A DNA stretch of 64,000 nt from Bauldia sp. GTDB taxonomy: Bacteria; Pseudomonadota; Alphaproteobacteria; Rhizobiales; Kaistiaceae. Location of the stretch: the NCBI GenBank assembly GCA_028284325.1, contig JANQRX010000012.1, positions 186,001-250,000 of the forward strand, written 5' to 3'. Each line of letters opens with the position of its first letter. Position 1 is the first letter of the stretch. The notes beneath the pieces were generated by a model that was given only the letters and a program-made list of their open reading frames with translations, was not told the DNA's origin and did not search any database. This document shows positions 17,044-24,518 of the stretch, one piece after another. The position numbers and the translations under genes were made by a program.

Positions 17044-17075
17044 GACCGGCTCGACCAGACAAGGTCTGGCCGGTT
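17044..17075 (-). terminator. Possible transcript-end hairpin after the FAD oxidase gene
   Basis: CCAGAC and GTCTGG (17055-17060, 17064-17069) pair around an AAG loop, flanked by a second helix ACCGG/CCGGT with a small bulge. It lies about 40 bp beyond the oxidase stop. There is no U-tract, so a rho-independent terminator is not certain; it may only protect the 3' end of the mRNA. Confidence 0.35.
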
Positions 17076-17116
17076 CGCAGCGCTGGGATCGACCATATGA
17101 GGCCGCGTGAAAACCG

Positions 17117-18532
17117 TCAGGCGAGGGGAACGCTCTGCCGATGCCGGAAGACGTCGTCGGGATCATAGCGGCGCTTGATCGCCTGAAGCCGCGGAAGATT
17201 CGTGCCCCAGTAGGCGCTCGGCCAGCCGGCGATATCGCGGTCGGGGTAATTGGCGTAGGCGCCCGCCGTCTGTGGGAGCAGCGCATCGTAGATGCCGGCC
17301 GCGACGGTGCTGCCGGGCGGCCCGGCGATCTGCACCGTCGACTGGGTTTCGCCGCGATGCGGAAAGGCCGTGGCGTCGGCCGCTGTCTCCGAGACCGCGC
17401 TGCCGAGCGGCTCGATCAGGATGGAGACCGGATCGGCGCCGGATTGAACGAGCCGGGCCAGCATGTCGGTTGCGGCTTCGAGCGTCAGCGGTCCGGCCGT
17501 GACGAGCGAGCGCGTCCGGTGGGAGGTCATTTGCCCACGGGCGTCGTCGGTCCACAACAGGTCGGAAGCGTCAACGAACGGCATCTGTTCGACGCGCGCC
17601 GGCGACCATAGACGAGCGCCGTCGACGAGCCGTGCGACGTGCCTCTCGGTGCGGTCGAGACCGGCGGTCGACAGACCCTGGAGCCGCAGGAAGACGCCGC
17701 CCGTGAAGTGGGGCAGGCAGACCATCATCGTGCCGAAGCGGTGGTCACCGGCAAACGTCCATGCCTGCCAGTGGGTCAGGATCCTGGCGGCGTCCGGCGG
17801 TGCCAGAACCCATGCGAGGTCGAAGTAGATCGTACCGTCGATGGGCACGGCCCTGAAGCTGAACGACGTCGCAATACCGAAACCGCCGCCACCGCCGCCG
17901 CGACACGCCCAGAAAAGGTCCGCATGGGAGGCATGGTCGGCGGTGAGCGTATGCCCCTCGGCGTCGACGATCTCCACGTCGGTCAGGGCATCGCAGGCCA
18001 AACCGTGTGCACGTGACAGGAAGCCGATGCCGCCGCCAAGCACCAGCCCGGCCAGGGCGACCGATTGGCAGGTTCCGGTCGGCAGCACGCGGCCCGATCC
18101 GGCGAGCGCCTGGAGAATATCCGCGACCTGTGCGCCCGCGCCGGCGACAACGCGCCCGTCGGGGTCGACATGGACGCGATTGAGATCGCGGAGATCGATG
18201 ACCAGATCGGGGCTTTGCGAGAAATCCTCGAAACAGTGGCCGCCGGACCGCACCGCAAAACGCCGGCCGGTATCCCGCGCCCAGTGCACGACCTCGCCGA
18301 CGGCCCGCGGTGAGCGGCACAACGCGCGAAGGCGGGGAACGACAACGTGGCGCCCGGCGTAGCCTTCCGACAGGGCCGATGCGGCCGTTTCGTCCGCGCG
18401 CACATAGGTGACGTGGTCACCACCCAGCGCCGGCGGCCCGTCGCCGGATCGCGCGGCGGCGCGCGAAAGGAAGGGTGCCGCCACAAACCCGGTCGCGGCG
18501 GCACCCGTTTTCAGAAAGTCCCGGCGCCGCAT
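17117..18532 (-). CDS. FAD-binding oxidoreductase, berberine-bridge-enzyme-like, Tat-exported
   Basis: 471 aa. The N-terminus MRRRDFLKTGAAATGFVAAPFL is a twin-arginine signal. A PCMH-type FAD domain follows, with RSGGHCFEDFS (the His is the usual covalent FAD attachment site), LVIDLRDLNRV, and LPTGTCQSVALAGLVLGGGIG. The C-terminus has the BBE motif AYANYPDRDIAGW then YWGTNLPRLQAIKRRYDP. Family members oxidise sugars, alkaloids or aromatic alcohols with O2. The substrate is not evident. It stands between the polyamine operon and the small exported paralogs on the same strand. Confidence 0.88.
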   Translation of the reverse strand: MRRRDFLKTGAAATGFVAAPFLSRAAARSGDGPPALGGDHVTYVRADETAASALSEGYAGRHVVVPRLRALCRSPRAVGEVVHWARDTGRRFAVRSGGHCFEDFSQSPDLVIDLRDLNRVHVDPDGRVVAGAGAQVADILQALAGSGRVLPTGTCQSVALAGLVLGGGIGFLSRAHGLACDALTDVEIVDAEGHTLTADHASHADLFWACRGGGGGGFGIATSFSFRAVPIDGTIYFDLAWVLAPPDAARILTHWQAWTFAGDHRFGTMMVCLPHFTGGVFLRLQGLSTAGLDRTERHVARLVDGARLWSPARVEQMPFVDASDLLWTDDARGQMTSHRTRSLVTAGPLTLEAATDMLARLVQSGADPVSILIEPLGSAVSETAADATAFPHRGETQSTVQIAGPPGSTVAAGIYDALLPQTAGAYANYPDRDIAGWPSAYWGTNLPRLQAIKRRYDPDDVFRHRQSVPLA

Positions 18533-18562
18533 CCGGCCGACGACCTCGGTGTTTCGCGGGTA

Positions 18563-18871
18563 TCAGGAATCCGGGCTGGTGAAGAAGTCCGGTCCGATCC
18601 AGCCATTGGCGGTCGAGATAGCGTAGCCGAGCGGGCCCGTGAAGCAGATCAGCGTGGTCGCGAGGGCTTCGTTGCCCTCCAGTTCGCGTTGCATGGCGGC
18701 CGAACTGAGCAGCGGCAGGACGATGGAGCAGGCGATCGGGATCAGCGGCCACGGGCCGATACCGGTGGCGCCGCTCGCCGGCGGGCGAACATTGGCCGCC
18801 TGCGCGGCGCTGGCCGCGACGGAAAGGGCCCAGATGCCGGCGACGGCGGCAATACCAAGACGTTTCAACAT
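18563..18871 (-). CDS. Small exported/membrane protein, tandem paralog A (unknown function)
   Basis: 102 aa. A signal peptide (MLKRLGIAAVAGIWALSVAASAAQAA) precedes two hydrophobic segments, GIGPWPLIPIACSIVLPLL and ALATTLICFTGPLGYAIS, and it ends with NGWIGPDFFTSPDS. I do not recognise a family. The second copy next door (18919-19242) is nearly identical in both hydrophobic blocks and the tail. The mature protein could be a small two-helix inner-membrane protein with one conserved Cys in each helix (ACSIV and LICF). Confidence 0.7.
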   Translation of the reverse strand: MLKRLGIAAVAGIWALSVAASAAQAANVRPPASGATGIGPWPLIPIACSIVLPLLSSAAMQRELEGNEALATTLICFTGPLGYAISTANGWIGPDFFTSPDS

Positions 18872-18918
18872 CGATGTCTCCCTGAATTACACGCGTTGAA
18901 GATAGCTGGACGGCTGGA

Positions 18919-19242
18919 TCAGGAGTCCGGACTTCCGAAGAAGTCAGGACCGATCCAGCCATTGGCGGTTGAGATGGCGTAGCCGAACGGGCCCGAGAAG
19001 CAGATCAGTGTGGTCGCAAGGGCTTCGTTGCCCTGCAGTTCGCGCTGCAGGGCGACTGATCGGAGGAGCGGCAGGACGATCGAACAGGCGATCGGGATCA
19101 GCGGCCACGGGCCGATCCCGGAACTGCCGACGCCGCCGCTGCCCACGACCGGCGGTACGAATACACTTGCCTGGGCGGTGTTGACGCCCACCGAAAGGGC
19201 CCACATGCCGGCGACGACGGCAATACCAAGGCGTTTCAGCAT
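18919..19242 (-). CDS. Small exported/membrane protein, tandem paralog B (unknown function)
   Basis: 107 aa from the Met at 19242; the frame is open seven codons further. It shares with paralog A the signal peptide, GIGPWPLIPIACSIVLPLL, RELxGNEALATTLICF, and NGWIGPDFF. The main difference is a Gly/Ser/Val-rich linker after the signal peptide (FVPPVVGSGGVGSSGIG). The two genes are 47 bp apart on the same strand, a tandem duplication. No known domain is recognised. Confidence 0.7.
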   Translation of the reverse strand: MLKRLGIAVVAGMWALSVGVNTAQASVFVPPVVGSGGVGSSGIGPWPLIPIACSIVLPLLRSVALQRELQGNEALATTLICFSGPFGYAISTANGWIGPDFFGSPDS

Positions 19243-19430
19243 CTGTGTGTCTCCCTGCCTCAATCAACTCACAACAAACCGGACGGCCGGAAGTCGGTTA
19301 AGAGACTGTTTACCACCGGAAAACAGGGGAATGAGCAGGGACTTGTCGGGAAGGTAAACGGCGGCCCGGAGCCGGCTGTGCAATATGCGCACACCTTGTG
19401 CTCGGCCAGTCACTCGAACGCGCGCATGCG

Positions 19431-19485
19431 GGCGCTATGCGCAAGGCGTAGCGCCTTTGGCAGACAACGCGGACGAAGGTCCGCG
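19431..19485. repeat. Twin perfect hairpins downstream of the CDGSH gene
   Basis: Hairpin 1 is a 10-bp perfect stem (19431-19440 with 19446-19455, loop GCAAG). Hairpin 2 is a 7-bp perfect stem (19468-19474 with 19479-19485, loop GAAG). They lie just past the end of the CDGSH gene, in the ~265-bp gap before the small paralogs, with no U-tract after either. They may be a processing or termination structure, or a second dispersed repeat family. Confidence 0.5.
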
Positions 19486-19507
19486 CGGGTACGAAATGTC
19501 GGTGGTC

Positions 19508-19792
19508 TTACCGCTCGACGCTTGGCGTCGGGTCGCCGACGGCGGCGTCGCCGAGTTTCATGTGGCTGCCGTCGCAATAGGGGGCGTTGCCGCTCGCCTT
19601 GCACCGGCAGAGAACAGCGTCGCCGGTCTTCTCGGCGGTGAAGGGCAGGGGCGTGATGTCCGTTTCCTGATGCGAGCCGTCGCAGAAGGGCTGGTTGGAC
19701 GAACGGCCGCAACGGCACCAGAAGTACTGCTTGCCTTCTTCCAGCGACACCTTGATGGGCATGTTGGCCGCAATGATCGAACCGGTCGTCAT
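19508..19792 (-). CDS. CDGSH iron-sulfur domain protein, double-motif (mitoNEET-like)
   Basis: 94 aa with two complete CDGSH-type [2Fe-2S] motifs: CRC...CDGSH at about residues 26-41 (C26, C28, C37, H41) and again at 62-77 (C62, C64, C73, H77). Each motif supplies three Cys and one His. Double-CDGSH proteins are soluble and are thought to carry electrons or clusters. It is divergent from the TetR gene across a 104-bp region with palindromes, so the TetR protein probably controls it. Confidence 0.92.
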   Translation of the reverse strand: MTTGSIIAANMPIKVSLEEGKQYFWCRCGRSSNQPFCDGSHQETDITPLPFTAEKTGDAVLCRCKASGNAPYCDGSHMKLGDAAVGDPTPSVER

Positions 19793-19850
19793 GATCGTCC
19801 TTCCCCTATGGAATATGAGCGTCGCCGCGACACGCTCGCGCTGAATTCTT

Positions 19851-19881
19851 TAGCGGTCGATAAAAATACGCTACCCTAGCG
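19851..19881. promoter_or_regulatory. Candidate TetR operator between CDGSH and tetR genes
   Basis: CGCTA-CCC-TAGCG (19869-19881) is a perfect 5-bp inverted repeat, and another TAGCG lies at 19851-19855, forming a second inverted pair with CGCTA 19869-19873 around an AT-rich centre (GATAAAAAT). The position, directly before the tetR GTG start and within the divergent promoter zone, suits an autoregulatory operator. Binding is not shown. Confidence 0.45.
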
Positions 19882-19896
19882 ACAGGGATTATTCTA

Positions 19897-20490
19897 GTGG
19901 TCGCTACAGAAAAAGCTTCGCGACGCGGGCGGCCGTGCCAGTTCGACCGCACCGAAGCGGTGACGACGGCCATGCGGCTGTTCTGGCGCCACGGTTACGA
20001 TGGCGTCGGCGTCGCCGAATTGAGCCACGCCATGGGGCTCAATCCGCCCAGCCTCTACAACGCGTTCGGCTGCAAGGCCGGCCTGTTCGCGGAGGCGCTC
20101 GAACACTACCAGGCGACCGTCGGGATCTCCCTGCACGAGGTGCTCGGGGAGGATGGACCGGTCCTCGACGTTCTCGGACTGATGCTGGAGCGCGCGGCGG
20201 ACATCTACGCCGGCGATGCCGAGCACGCCGGATGTCTGATCCTCGACGGCGCGCGGAATTCCCGTGACGCGGCGGCCCGGCGGTTGACGGATCGCGCACG
20301 GCAGGCGACCGCCGACGGTCTGCGCGCGGTGATCGCGCGCGAGCGGCCGCGACAGGCCGGCGCGCTGGCGAACTATGTCCTGTTCATCATGACGGGCCTG
20401 TCGGCGGCGGCGCGCGACGGCGCCACGGGTGAGCAGCTTCGACGAAGTGCGCGCCTCGCCCTGAAGGGGCTCGCACGCGAACTCGGCTGA
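19897..20490 (+). CDS. TetR/AcrR family transcriptional regulator
   Basis: 197 aa. The N-terminal HTH is classic: GRPCQFDRTEAVTTAMRLFWRHGYDG, then VAELSHAMGLNPPSLYNAFGCKAGLF (given in parts). The rest is the ligand-binding helical domain. The GTG start at 19897 has CAGGGA about 10 nt upstream; no ATG fits. It is divergent from the CDGSH gene and convergent with the thioredoxin-fusion gene (5 bp apart). The single Cys in the HTH region (NAFGCKAG) and Cys in AGCLIL might give redox sensitivity, which is speculation. Confidence 0.9.
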   Translation: MVATEKASRRGRPCQFDRTEAVTTAMRLFWRHGYDGVGVAELSHAMGLNPPSLYNAFGCKAGLFAEALEHYQATVGISLHEVLGEDGPVLDVLGLMLERAADIYAGDAEHAGCLILDGARNSRDAAARRLTDRARQATADGLRAVIARERPRQAGALANYVLFIMTGLSAAARDGATGEQLRRSARLALKGLARELG

Positions 20491-20495
20491 CGGCC

Positions 20496-21803
20496 TCAGC
20501 CCCGGGCGCGTGGCGGCGGCTCGCTGCCGATCCGGATGCCGAAACGCGGCAGGATCAGGCGATGCACCAGCAGGATCAGCCCGGTCGCCGCGAAGGCCGC
20601 GCCGAAAACCGCCAGCGACGACCCGATGCGACCAAGAAGTGACGAATCGACGATCATGACGATCGCCAGCGTCAGCATCAGGACACCGCCGACCAGCTTG
20701 AGGAGACGCCCGTGGCGCTCGTCGATGCGACCGGCGCGAAGTGTGACGACCGCCGTGAGGAAGATGGCGAACTCGTCCAGCTGGTAGATCACCAGATAGA
20801 CCAGCAGCAGGCCGAGGAAGACGGCGATCGAGACCTGCTGGTCGGTCAGGAAGTTGGTCCACAGCACAGGAAATCCGGCCGTGCACGAAAACTCCACCAG
20901 CGACACCCCGGCCGCGAGCACGACCGTTGCGAGGACGAGGCTCCAGGTCGACCGCTCGACCAGGATCGCCTGGCGGGCGCGCCGGATGATGCCCGGCTTG
21001 TGCCGGTCGTCGATGGTCAGCGACAGGCCTTCGCGGAAGAAGAAGTAGTCCTTGACGTTGACGGCGCCAAAGAACGCGGCCACCAGCGCAACCACGATCT
21101 GCACCCACCCGGCGAAGCTGGCGACCGTGAGGACGGTGAACAAGCCGGCGATGAACAGGGCGTAGATCGCGGCCGTCACGGTGATGAAGACGCTGCCGAT
21201 GATCAGGACCTTGGCCCGTGATCCGGCGTGCAGCGCCAGCGCCACGAGGATCCCGAGCACCCACAGCGAGCACGGATTGAAACCGTCGATGAAGGCGATG
21301 ATGAGCGTGGCGATCAGCAACGACTGGGCGGCGAGGTCGACGGTACCGATCAGCGGCAGGTCGATCGCGTCCCGCGCGCCGTCGGTCGTGGGCGGATCGC
21401 CGGAGCCGGCGACGCCCGCGAGCGTGGCGATCGTCGCTTCGATCTGCGCGCCGACGGCATCGCTGTAGCCGACCCAGTGGCGGTCGCCAGCGAGGATCGT
21501 CGGGACGGCGGTCGGCTCGAACCCCCGCGCCCGCGCCATTTCCCCGAACAGCAAGGCGTTGTCGCGGTCGTACCAGACCTCATAGGCGTGGACGACGACA
21601 CCCGGATAGCGGGCGGTCAGGTCGTCCAGGAGGACCTCGGCGGCAGCGCAGTGCGGGCACCCGTCGCCCCAGAACATCACGATCGTCGGGCGGTCGGCCT
21701 GCTCCTGCGCCGGGACCGATGGCGAGCCGAATCCCAATGCGCCGATGGCGAGGATCAAACCCGCCATCACCGTAGCGGCAAATCTGCGCCAGGTTGGGAT
21801 CAC
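20496..21803 (-). CDS. Thioredoxin-fold plus CcdA/DsbD-like membrane domain fusion
   Basis: 435 aa. A signal/anchor segment (about 10-30) leads to a thioredoxin fold with the active site CPHC at residues 49-52, the DsbA type of dipeptide. After a linker (130-150), a membrane domain begins near 155 with two key cysteines, NPC at about 178 and SCTAG at about 307, the pattern of CcdA/DsbD electron-transfer domains. The order is thioredoxin first, the reverse of DsbD. It should move reducing power across the membrane to or from the N-terminal thioredoxin. Third gene of an operon after the 11-haem cytochrome and the rhodanese. Confidence 0.8.
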   Translation of the reverse strand: MIPTWRRFAATVMAGLILAIGALGFGSPSVPAQEQADRPTIVMFWGDGCPHCAAAEVLLDDLTARYPGVVVHAYEVWYDRDNALLFGEMARARGFEPTAVPTILAGDRHWVGYSDAVGAQIEATIATLAGVAGSGDPPTTDGARDAIDLPLIGTVDLAAQSLLIATLIIAFIDGFNPCSLWVLGILVALALHAGSRAKVLIIGSVFITVTAAIYALFIAGLFTVLTVASFAGWVQIVVALVAAFFGAVNVKDYFFFREGLSLTIDDRHKPGIIRRARQAILVERSTWSLVLATVVLAAGVSLVEFSCTAGFPVLWTNFLTDQQVSIAVFLGLLLVYLVIYQLDEFAIFLTAVVTLRAGRIDERHGRLLKLVGGVLMLTLAIVMIVDSSLLGRIGSSLAVFGAAFAATGLILLVHRLILPRFGIRIGSEPPPRARG

Positions 21804-21867
21804 GGCCGCGCCCCACTGTCGGTGGTCACGCCGCCGCCCGTTGGGCGGGCGACGGCGGTTAGTCGCG

Positions 21868-22365
21868 TTACTGCGTGACCGGCGTCCAGTCCACGACCGG
21901 ATAGCCGGCGCCGCTCCATGCCTGGAAGCCTCCAGCCATGCTGATGGCGTTCCCGTATCCGAGGTGGTGGAGCAGGGTCAGGGCGAGGGTCGAACGATGA
22001 CCGGACTTGCAGTACACGCCGATGATCGCGCCCTTGTCCTCAGGCAGTTGCGCCAGGCCTTCCGCGCTTGGAAGGTCGATGAGGCTCACCGTGGTCGCGC
22101 CGTCGACGACGCCCCCTTCCCATTCGGCCGGGGTGCGGACGTCGAGATAGAAGATCGGCACGCCCGCGTCGGTGCTGGCCTTGAAGGCCTCGACGCCCTG
22201 GACGCCCCACTTCGGGCTCATGCCGGCGAGCTCGACATAGGCATCGCCCCAGCGGGTCAGGTCTTCACCGCTGAGCGCCGAGCCGCCCGCCTGTGCGGGC
22301 GTCGCGAACGCGATGAGGACCGCAACGGCCGCAACCGGGGCAAGTGTCGTGAGGTGCTTCATCAT
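21868..22365 (-). CDS. Exported single-domain rhodanese (sulfurtransferase-like)
   Basis: 165 aa. A signal peptide (ends AQAGGSA) is followed by an N-terminal extension of about 45 residues and a rhodanese domain with FYLDVRTPAEWEGG and the active loop VYCKSGHRST (catalytic Cys in CKSGHR). The loop length fits persulfide transfer. ATG 22365 overlaps the cytochrome stop (ATGA) and has AAGGAGA upstream, so it is co-translated with the cytochrome. A periplasmic location is inferred from the signal peptide. Substrate could be sulfide, thiosulfate or another sulfur compound. Confidence 0.9.
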   Translation of the reverse strand: MMKHLTTLAPVAAVAVLIAFATPAQAGGSALSGEDLTRWGDAYVELAGMSPKWGVQGVEAFKASTDAGVPIFYLDVRTPAEWEGGVVDGATTVSLIDLPSAEGLAQLPEDKGAIIGVYCKSGHRSTLALTLLHHLGYGNAISMAGGFQAWSGAGYPVVDWTPVTQ

Positions 22366-23690
22366 GGTCGGTCTCCTTGTCTGTCGCCCTGGCGGGCGGT
22401 CTCCTCGCCCGTGCCAAGCAGAACCTCGACGTTGGCGGCCGCACCATCGGGATCGAGTTCGCCTTCCGCGAGGAACAGCGAAGGATCGTCGTGGCAGGTC
22501 GCGCAGGTCTGGTTCTGCGGCGTCGAGCGACGGATGTTGTGGGGCGCCGCCGTCTTCCAGGTCGGCGTCCCGTCGAAATCCGGCAACAGGTCGTTGCCGA
22601 AGAAGTTGAAGCTGTGCCGCGCAACGGGGTTGCTGCGCAGCGTGACGATGTCGTGGGGGTAACCCTCGACCGTGTTGCGTCCGATCTTGAACTGGAGCGA
22701 CTTCGAGCCGGCGTGCCGGAAGTAGGCGCCGTCCTCCTCGCCCGCGTGGCAGTCGAAGCAGTTCTGGTAGGGCTGCCCGTGGCAAACCTGGCACGCGACC
22801 GCCTCGTGGTCGGCGGTGTGCATGACCGACTTGGTGTTCGGCAGCGTGGCGTGGCAGTCGCTGCACTGCGCCCGCCCGGCGACCTCCCAGCGATCGTCGT
22901 AGCTGGTGCCGTCGCCGTGGAGATCGTTGCGGTGGCAGTCAAGGCAGTGCATGCCCGCTTCGAAGTGCGCGTCGGGCGGGATGCCTTCAAACGAACCGAG
23001 ATATTCGCCGCCGGCCCGTGAGCCGTGGCAGAGCGCGCAGGTGTCCTCCATCGGCGCGCGGCGGAAGAACTCGTGGCCCCTGATCAGCCCGCCGCCGACC
23101 GCCTCCGGCAGGCTCACATGGCAGTCGGAGCACTCGGTGTGGCAGGTGTTGCAGTCGGCGTCCCACACCGGCTGCAGATGGTCGTGATAGTTGGCTTCGC
23201 CGGCCCGGTTGAGAAGCGCCAGTTCCATGCCCCTGAGGGTGTGATGGAGGCTCGTCTCGTGGCGCTCGACGATGTCGGCGTGGCAGGCCGTGCAGCTCTC
23301 AATTCCCGGGCGGAGGCCGGCATGGGCCCCAGCCATGTCGGTGGCCGCGTCGTTGCCGCCGTGGCAGTTGGTGCATCCGATCCGCCCGTGCAGGGTGTCC
23401 GGAAACGCGGGATTGACGAACGCGCCGACGAAAGGCGGCCGCGTCGGTGCGGCCGCGCAGCCGTCCTCCGGCGGCGCCTCGGCCGGACGCACCGTTCCCA
23501 TGAGGAATCCGGCGTCCGTGTGACAGGTGAGGCAACCGGTATCCGGGCCTTCGGCCGCCTGGAGAGCGGTGGGGGCCAGCAGCGCAACACAGGCGCCGAC
23601 GACCAGGCCGACAAACATGCGTTTGAAGGTGGGGCCGGCGACCCCGAGCCGGATAGTCCGAAATGGTGCGTATCTGAAGCGCGTGCGCAT
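22362..23690 (-). CDS. Periplasmic multihaem cytochrome c with 11 CXXCH motifs
   Basis: 442 aa. A signal anchor (FKRMFVGLVVGACVALLAPTALQAA) precedes 11 CXXCH sites: CLTCH, CTNCH, CTACH, CNTCH, CSDCH, CALCH, CLDCH, CSDCH, CQVCH, CFDCH and CATCH. CNTCH and CSDCH are separated by only two residues. No transmembrane helix follows the signal, so it is a soluble or lipid-unattached periplasmic protein. The haem pattern resembles cytochrome c3/c7-like families of unknown role rather than any named oxidoreductase. The start could be 23690 or 23618 (Met right before the signal core). The haem assembly genes in the window (CcdA, thioredoxin fusion) would serve it. Confidence 0.88.
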   Translation of the reverse strand: MRTRFRYAPFRTIRLGVAGPTFKRMFVGLVVGACVALLAPTALQAAEGPDTGCLTCHTDAGFLMGTVRPAEAPPEDGCAAAPTRPPFVGAFVNPAFPDTLHGRIGCTNCHGGNDAATDMAGAHAGLRPGIESCTACHADIVERHETSLHHTLRGMELALLNRAGEANYHDHLQPVWDADCNTCHTECSDCHVSLPEAVGGGLIRGHEFFRRAPMEDTCALCHGSRAGGEYLGSFEGIPPDAHFEAGMHCLDCHRNDLHGDGTSYDDRWEVAGRAQCSDCHATLPNTKSVMHTADHEAVACQVCHGQPYQNCFDCHAGEEDGAYFRHAGSKSLQFKIGRNTVEGYPHDIVTLRSNPVARHSFNFFGNDLLPDFDGTPTWKTAAPHNIRRSTPQNQTCATCHDDPSLFLAEGELDPDGAAANVEVLLGTGEETARQGDRQGDRP

Positions 23691-23841
23691 GGTTCAACGC
23701 CGTCGCTATAGCGCGCGCATCGGTCGATACGCGTCGCCTGAATCTTATATAGTGCAGTGCAGCAAATCTGCATCGATCCGGCGTGCCGAATACGCCGAAA
23801 AATCGGCATCATCGCGTCACGTCAGGGTGCGAAACCGCCGG

Positions 23842-24363
23842 CTAGAGTGCCGCCGGCGCCGGATGCCGGTAGACGAGGCAATTGTGGCCGTCCGGTGGTT
23901 GCGCCGCGGGATCCTCGACGGCACCCAGGCGCTCCGCCAGGCGACGCGAGCGGTGATTGTTGGGGTCGATGTAGCTGACGGCGGTCGACCAGCCGAGATC
24001 CTCATAGGCATGGGTGCGGGCGCGCAGGGCGGCTTCATGGGCGTAGCCGTGGCCTTCATACGCTTCCCACAGGTACCAGCCGATCTCGTTTTCCGGCCAG
24101 TCGATCGGCGACCAGACGAGGAGTTGCCCCACATAGGCGCCATCCTCGCGCCGTTCGATCGCGAACGGCCCGAAGCCTTTGAGCGCCCAGTGGCCGACTT
24201 CGGCCGCGAGGCTGCGCCATGCCTTCCCCCGCGTCGACGGGCCGCCGACGTAGGCCGAACGCTCCGTGGTGAAGAAGGCTTCCCACGCCTCGAAATCATC
24301 GGGCCGGTTGGGCCGCAGGATGAGGCGCTCCGTTTCCAGTCGCGTGATCGTCGCGTCGGACAT
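23842..24363 (-). CDS. GNAT family N-acetyltransferase (RimJ/RimL-like)
   Basis: 173 aa. The N-terminus ITRLETERLILRPNRPDDF is the RimJ/RimL/SAT-type beginning, and the acetyl-CoA loop zone is at EAYEGHGYAHEAALRARTHAYEDLGW (given in part), with SYIDPNNHRSRRLAERLGA near the end, the typical 'PxNxxS' helix. Substrate is unknown: N-terminal amino groups, antibiotics or amino acids. It ends 150 bp before the cytochrome start; the two genes are on the same strand but spaced as separate units. Confidence 0.87.
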   Translation of the reverse strand: MSDATITRLETERLILRPNRPDDFEAWEAFFTTERSAYVGGPSTRGKAWRSLAAEVGHWALKGFGPFAIERREDGAYVGQLLVWSPIDWPENEIGWYLWEAYEGHGYAHEAALRARTHAYEDLGWSTAVSYIDPNNHRSRRLAERLGAVEDPAAQPPDGHNCLVYRHPAPAAL

Positions 24364-24518
24364 GGGTGAGTCCCGTTCGGTGGTTAGCGCGCCAAGTCTA
24401 CCTTGGGCCGTTCGAATGGAAAGCCGTGCGTTGGCGAAGTGCCGGCGTCGAGTTGCCTGCCGCTGCGATCCGTCGCAGCATGCGACCGCGAGCTTCGTTT
24501 CACAGGGCAGGAGGGCCA

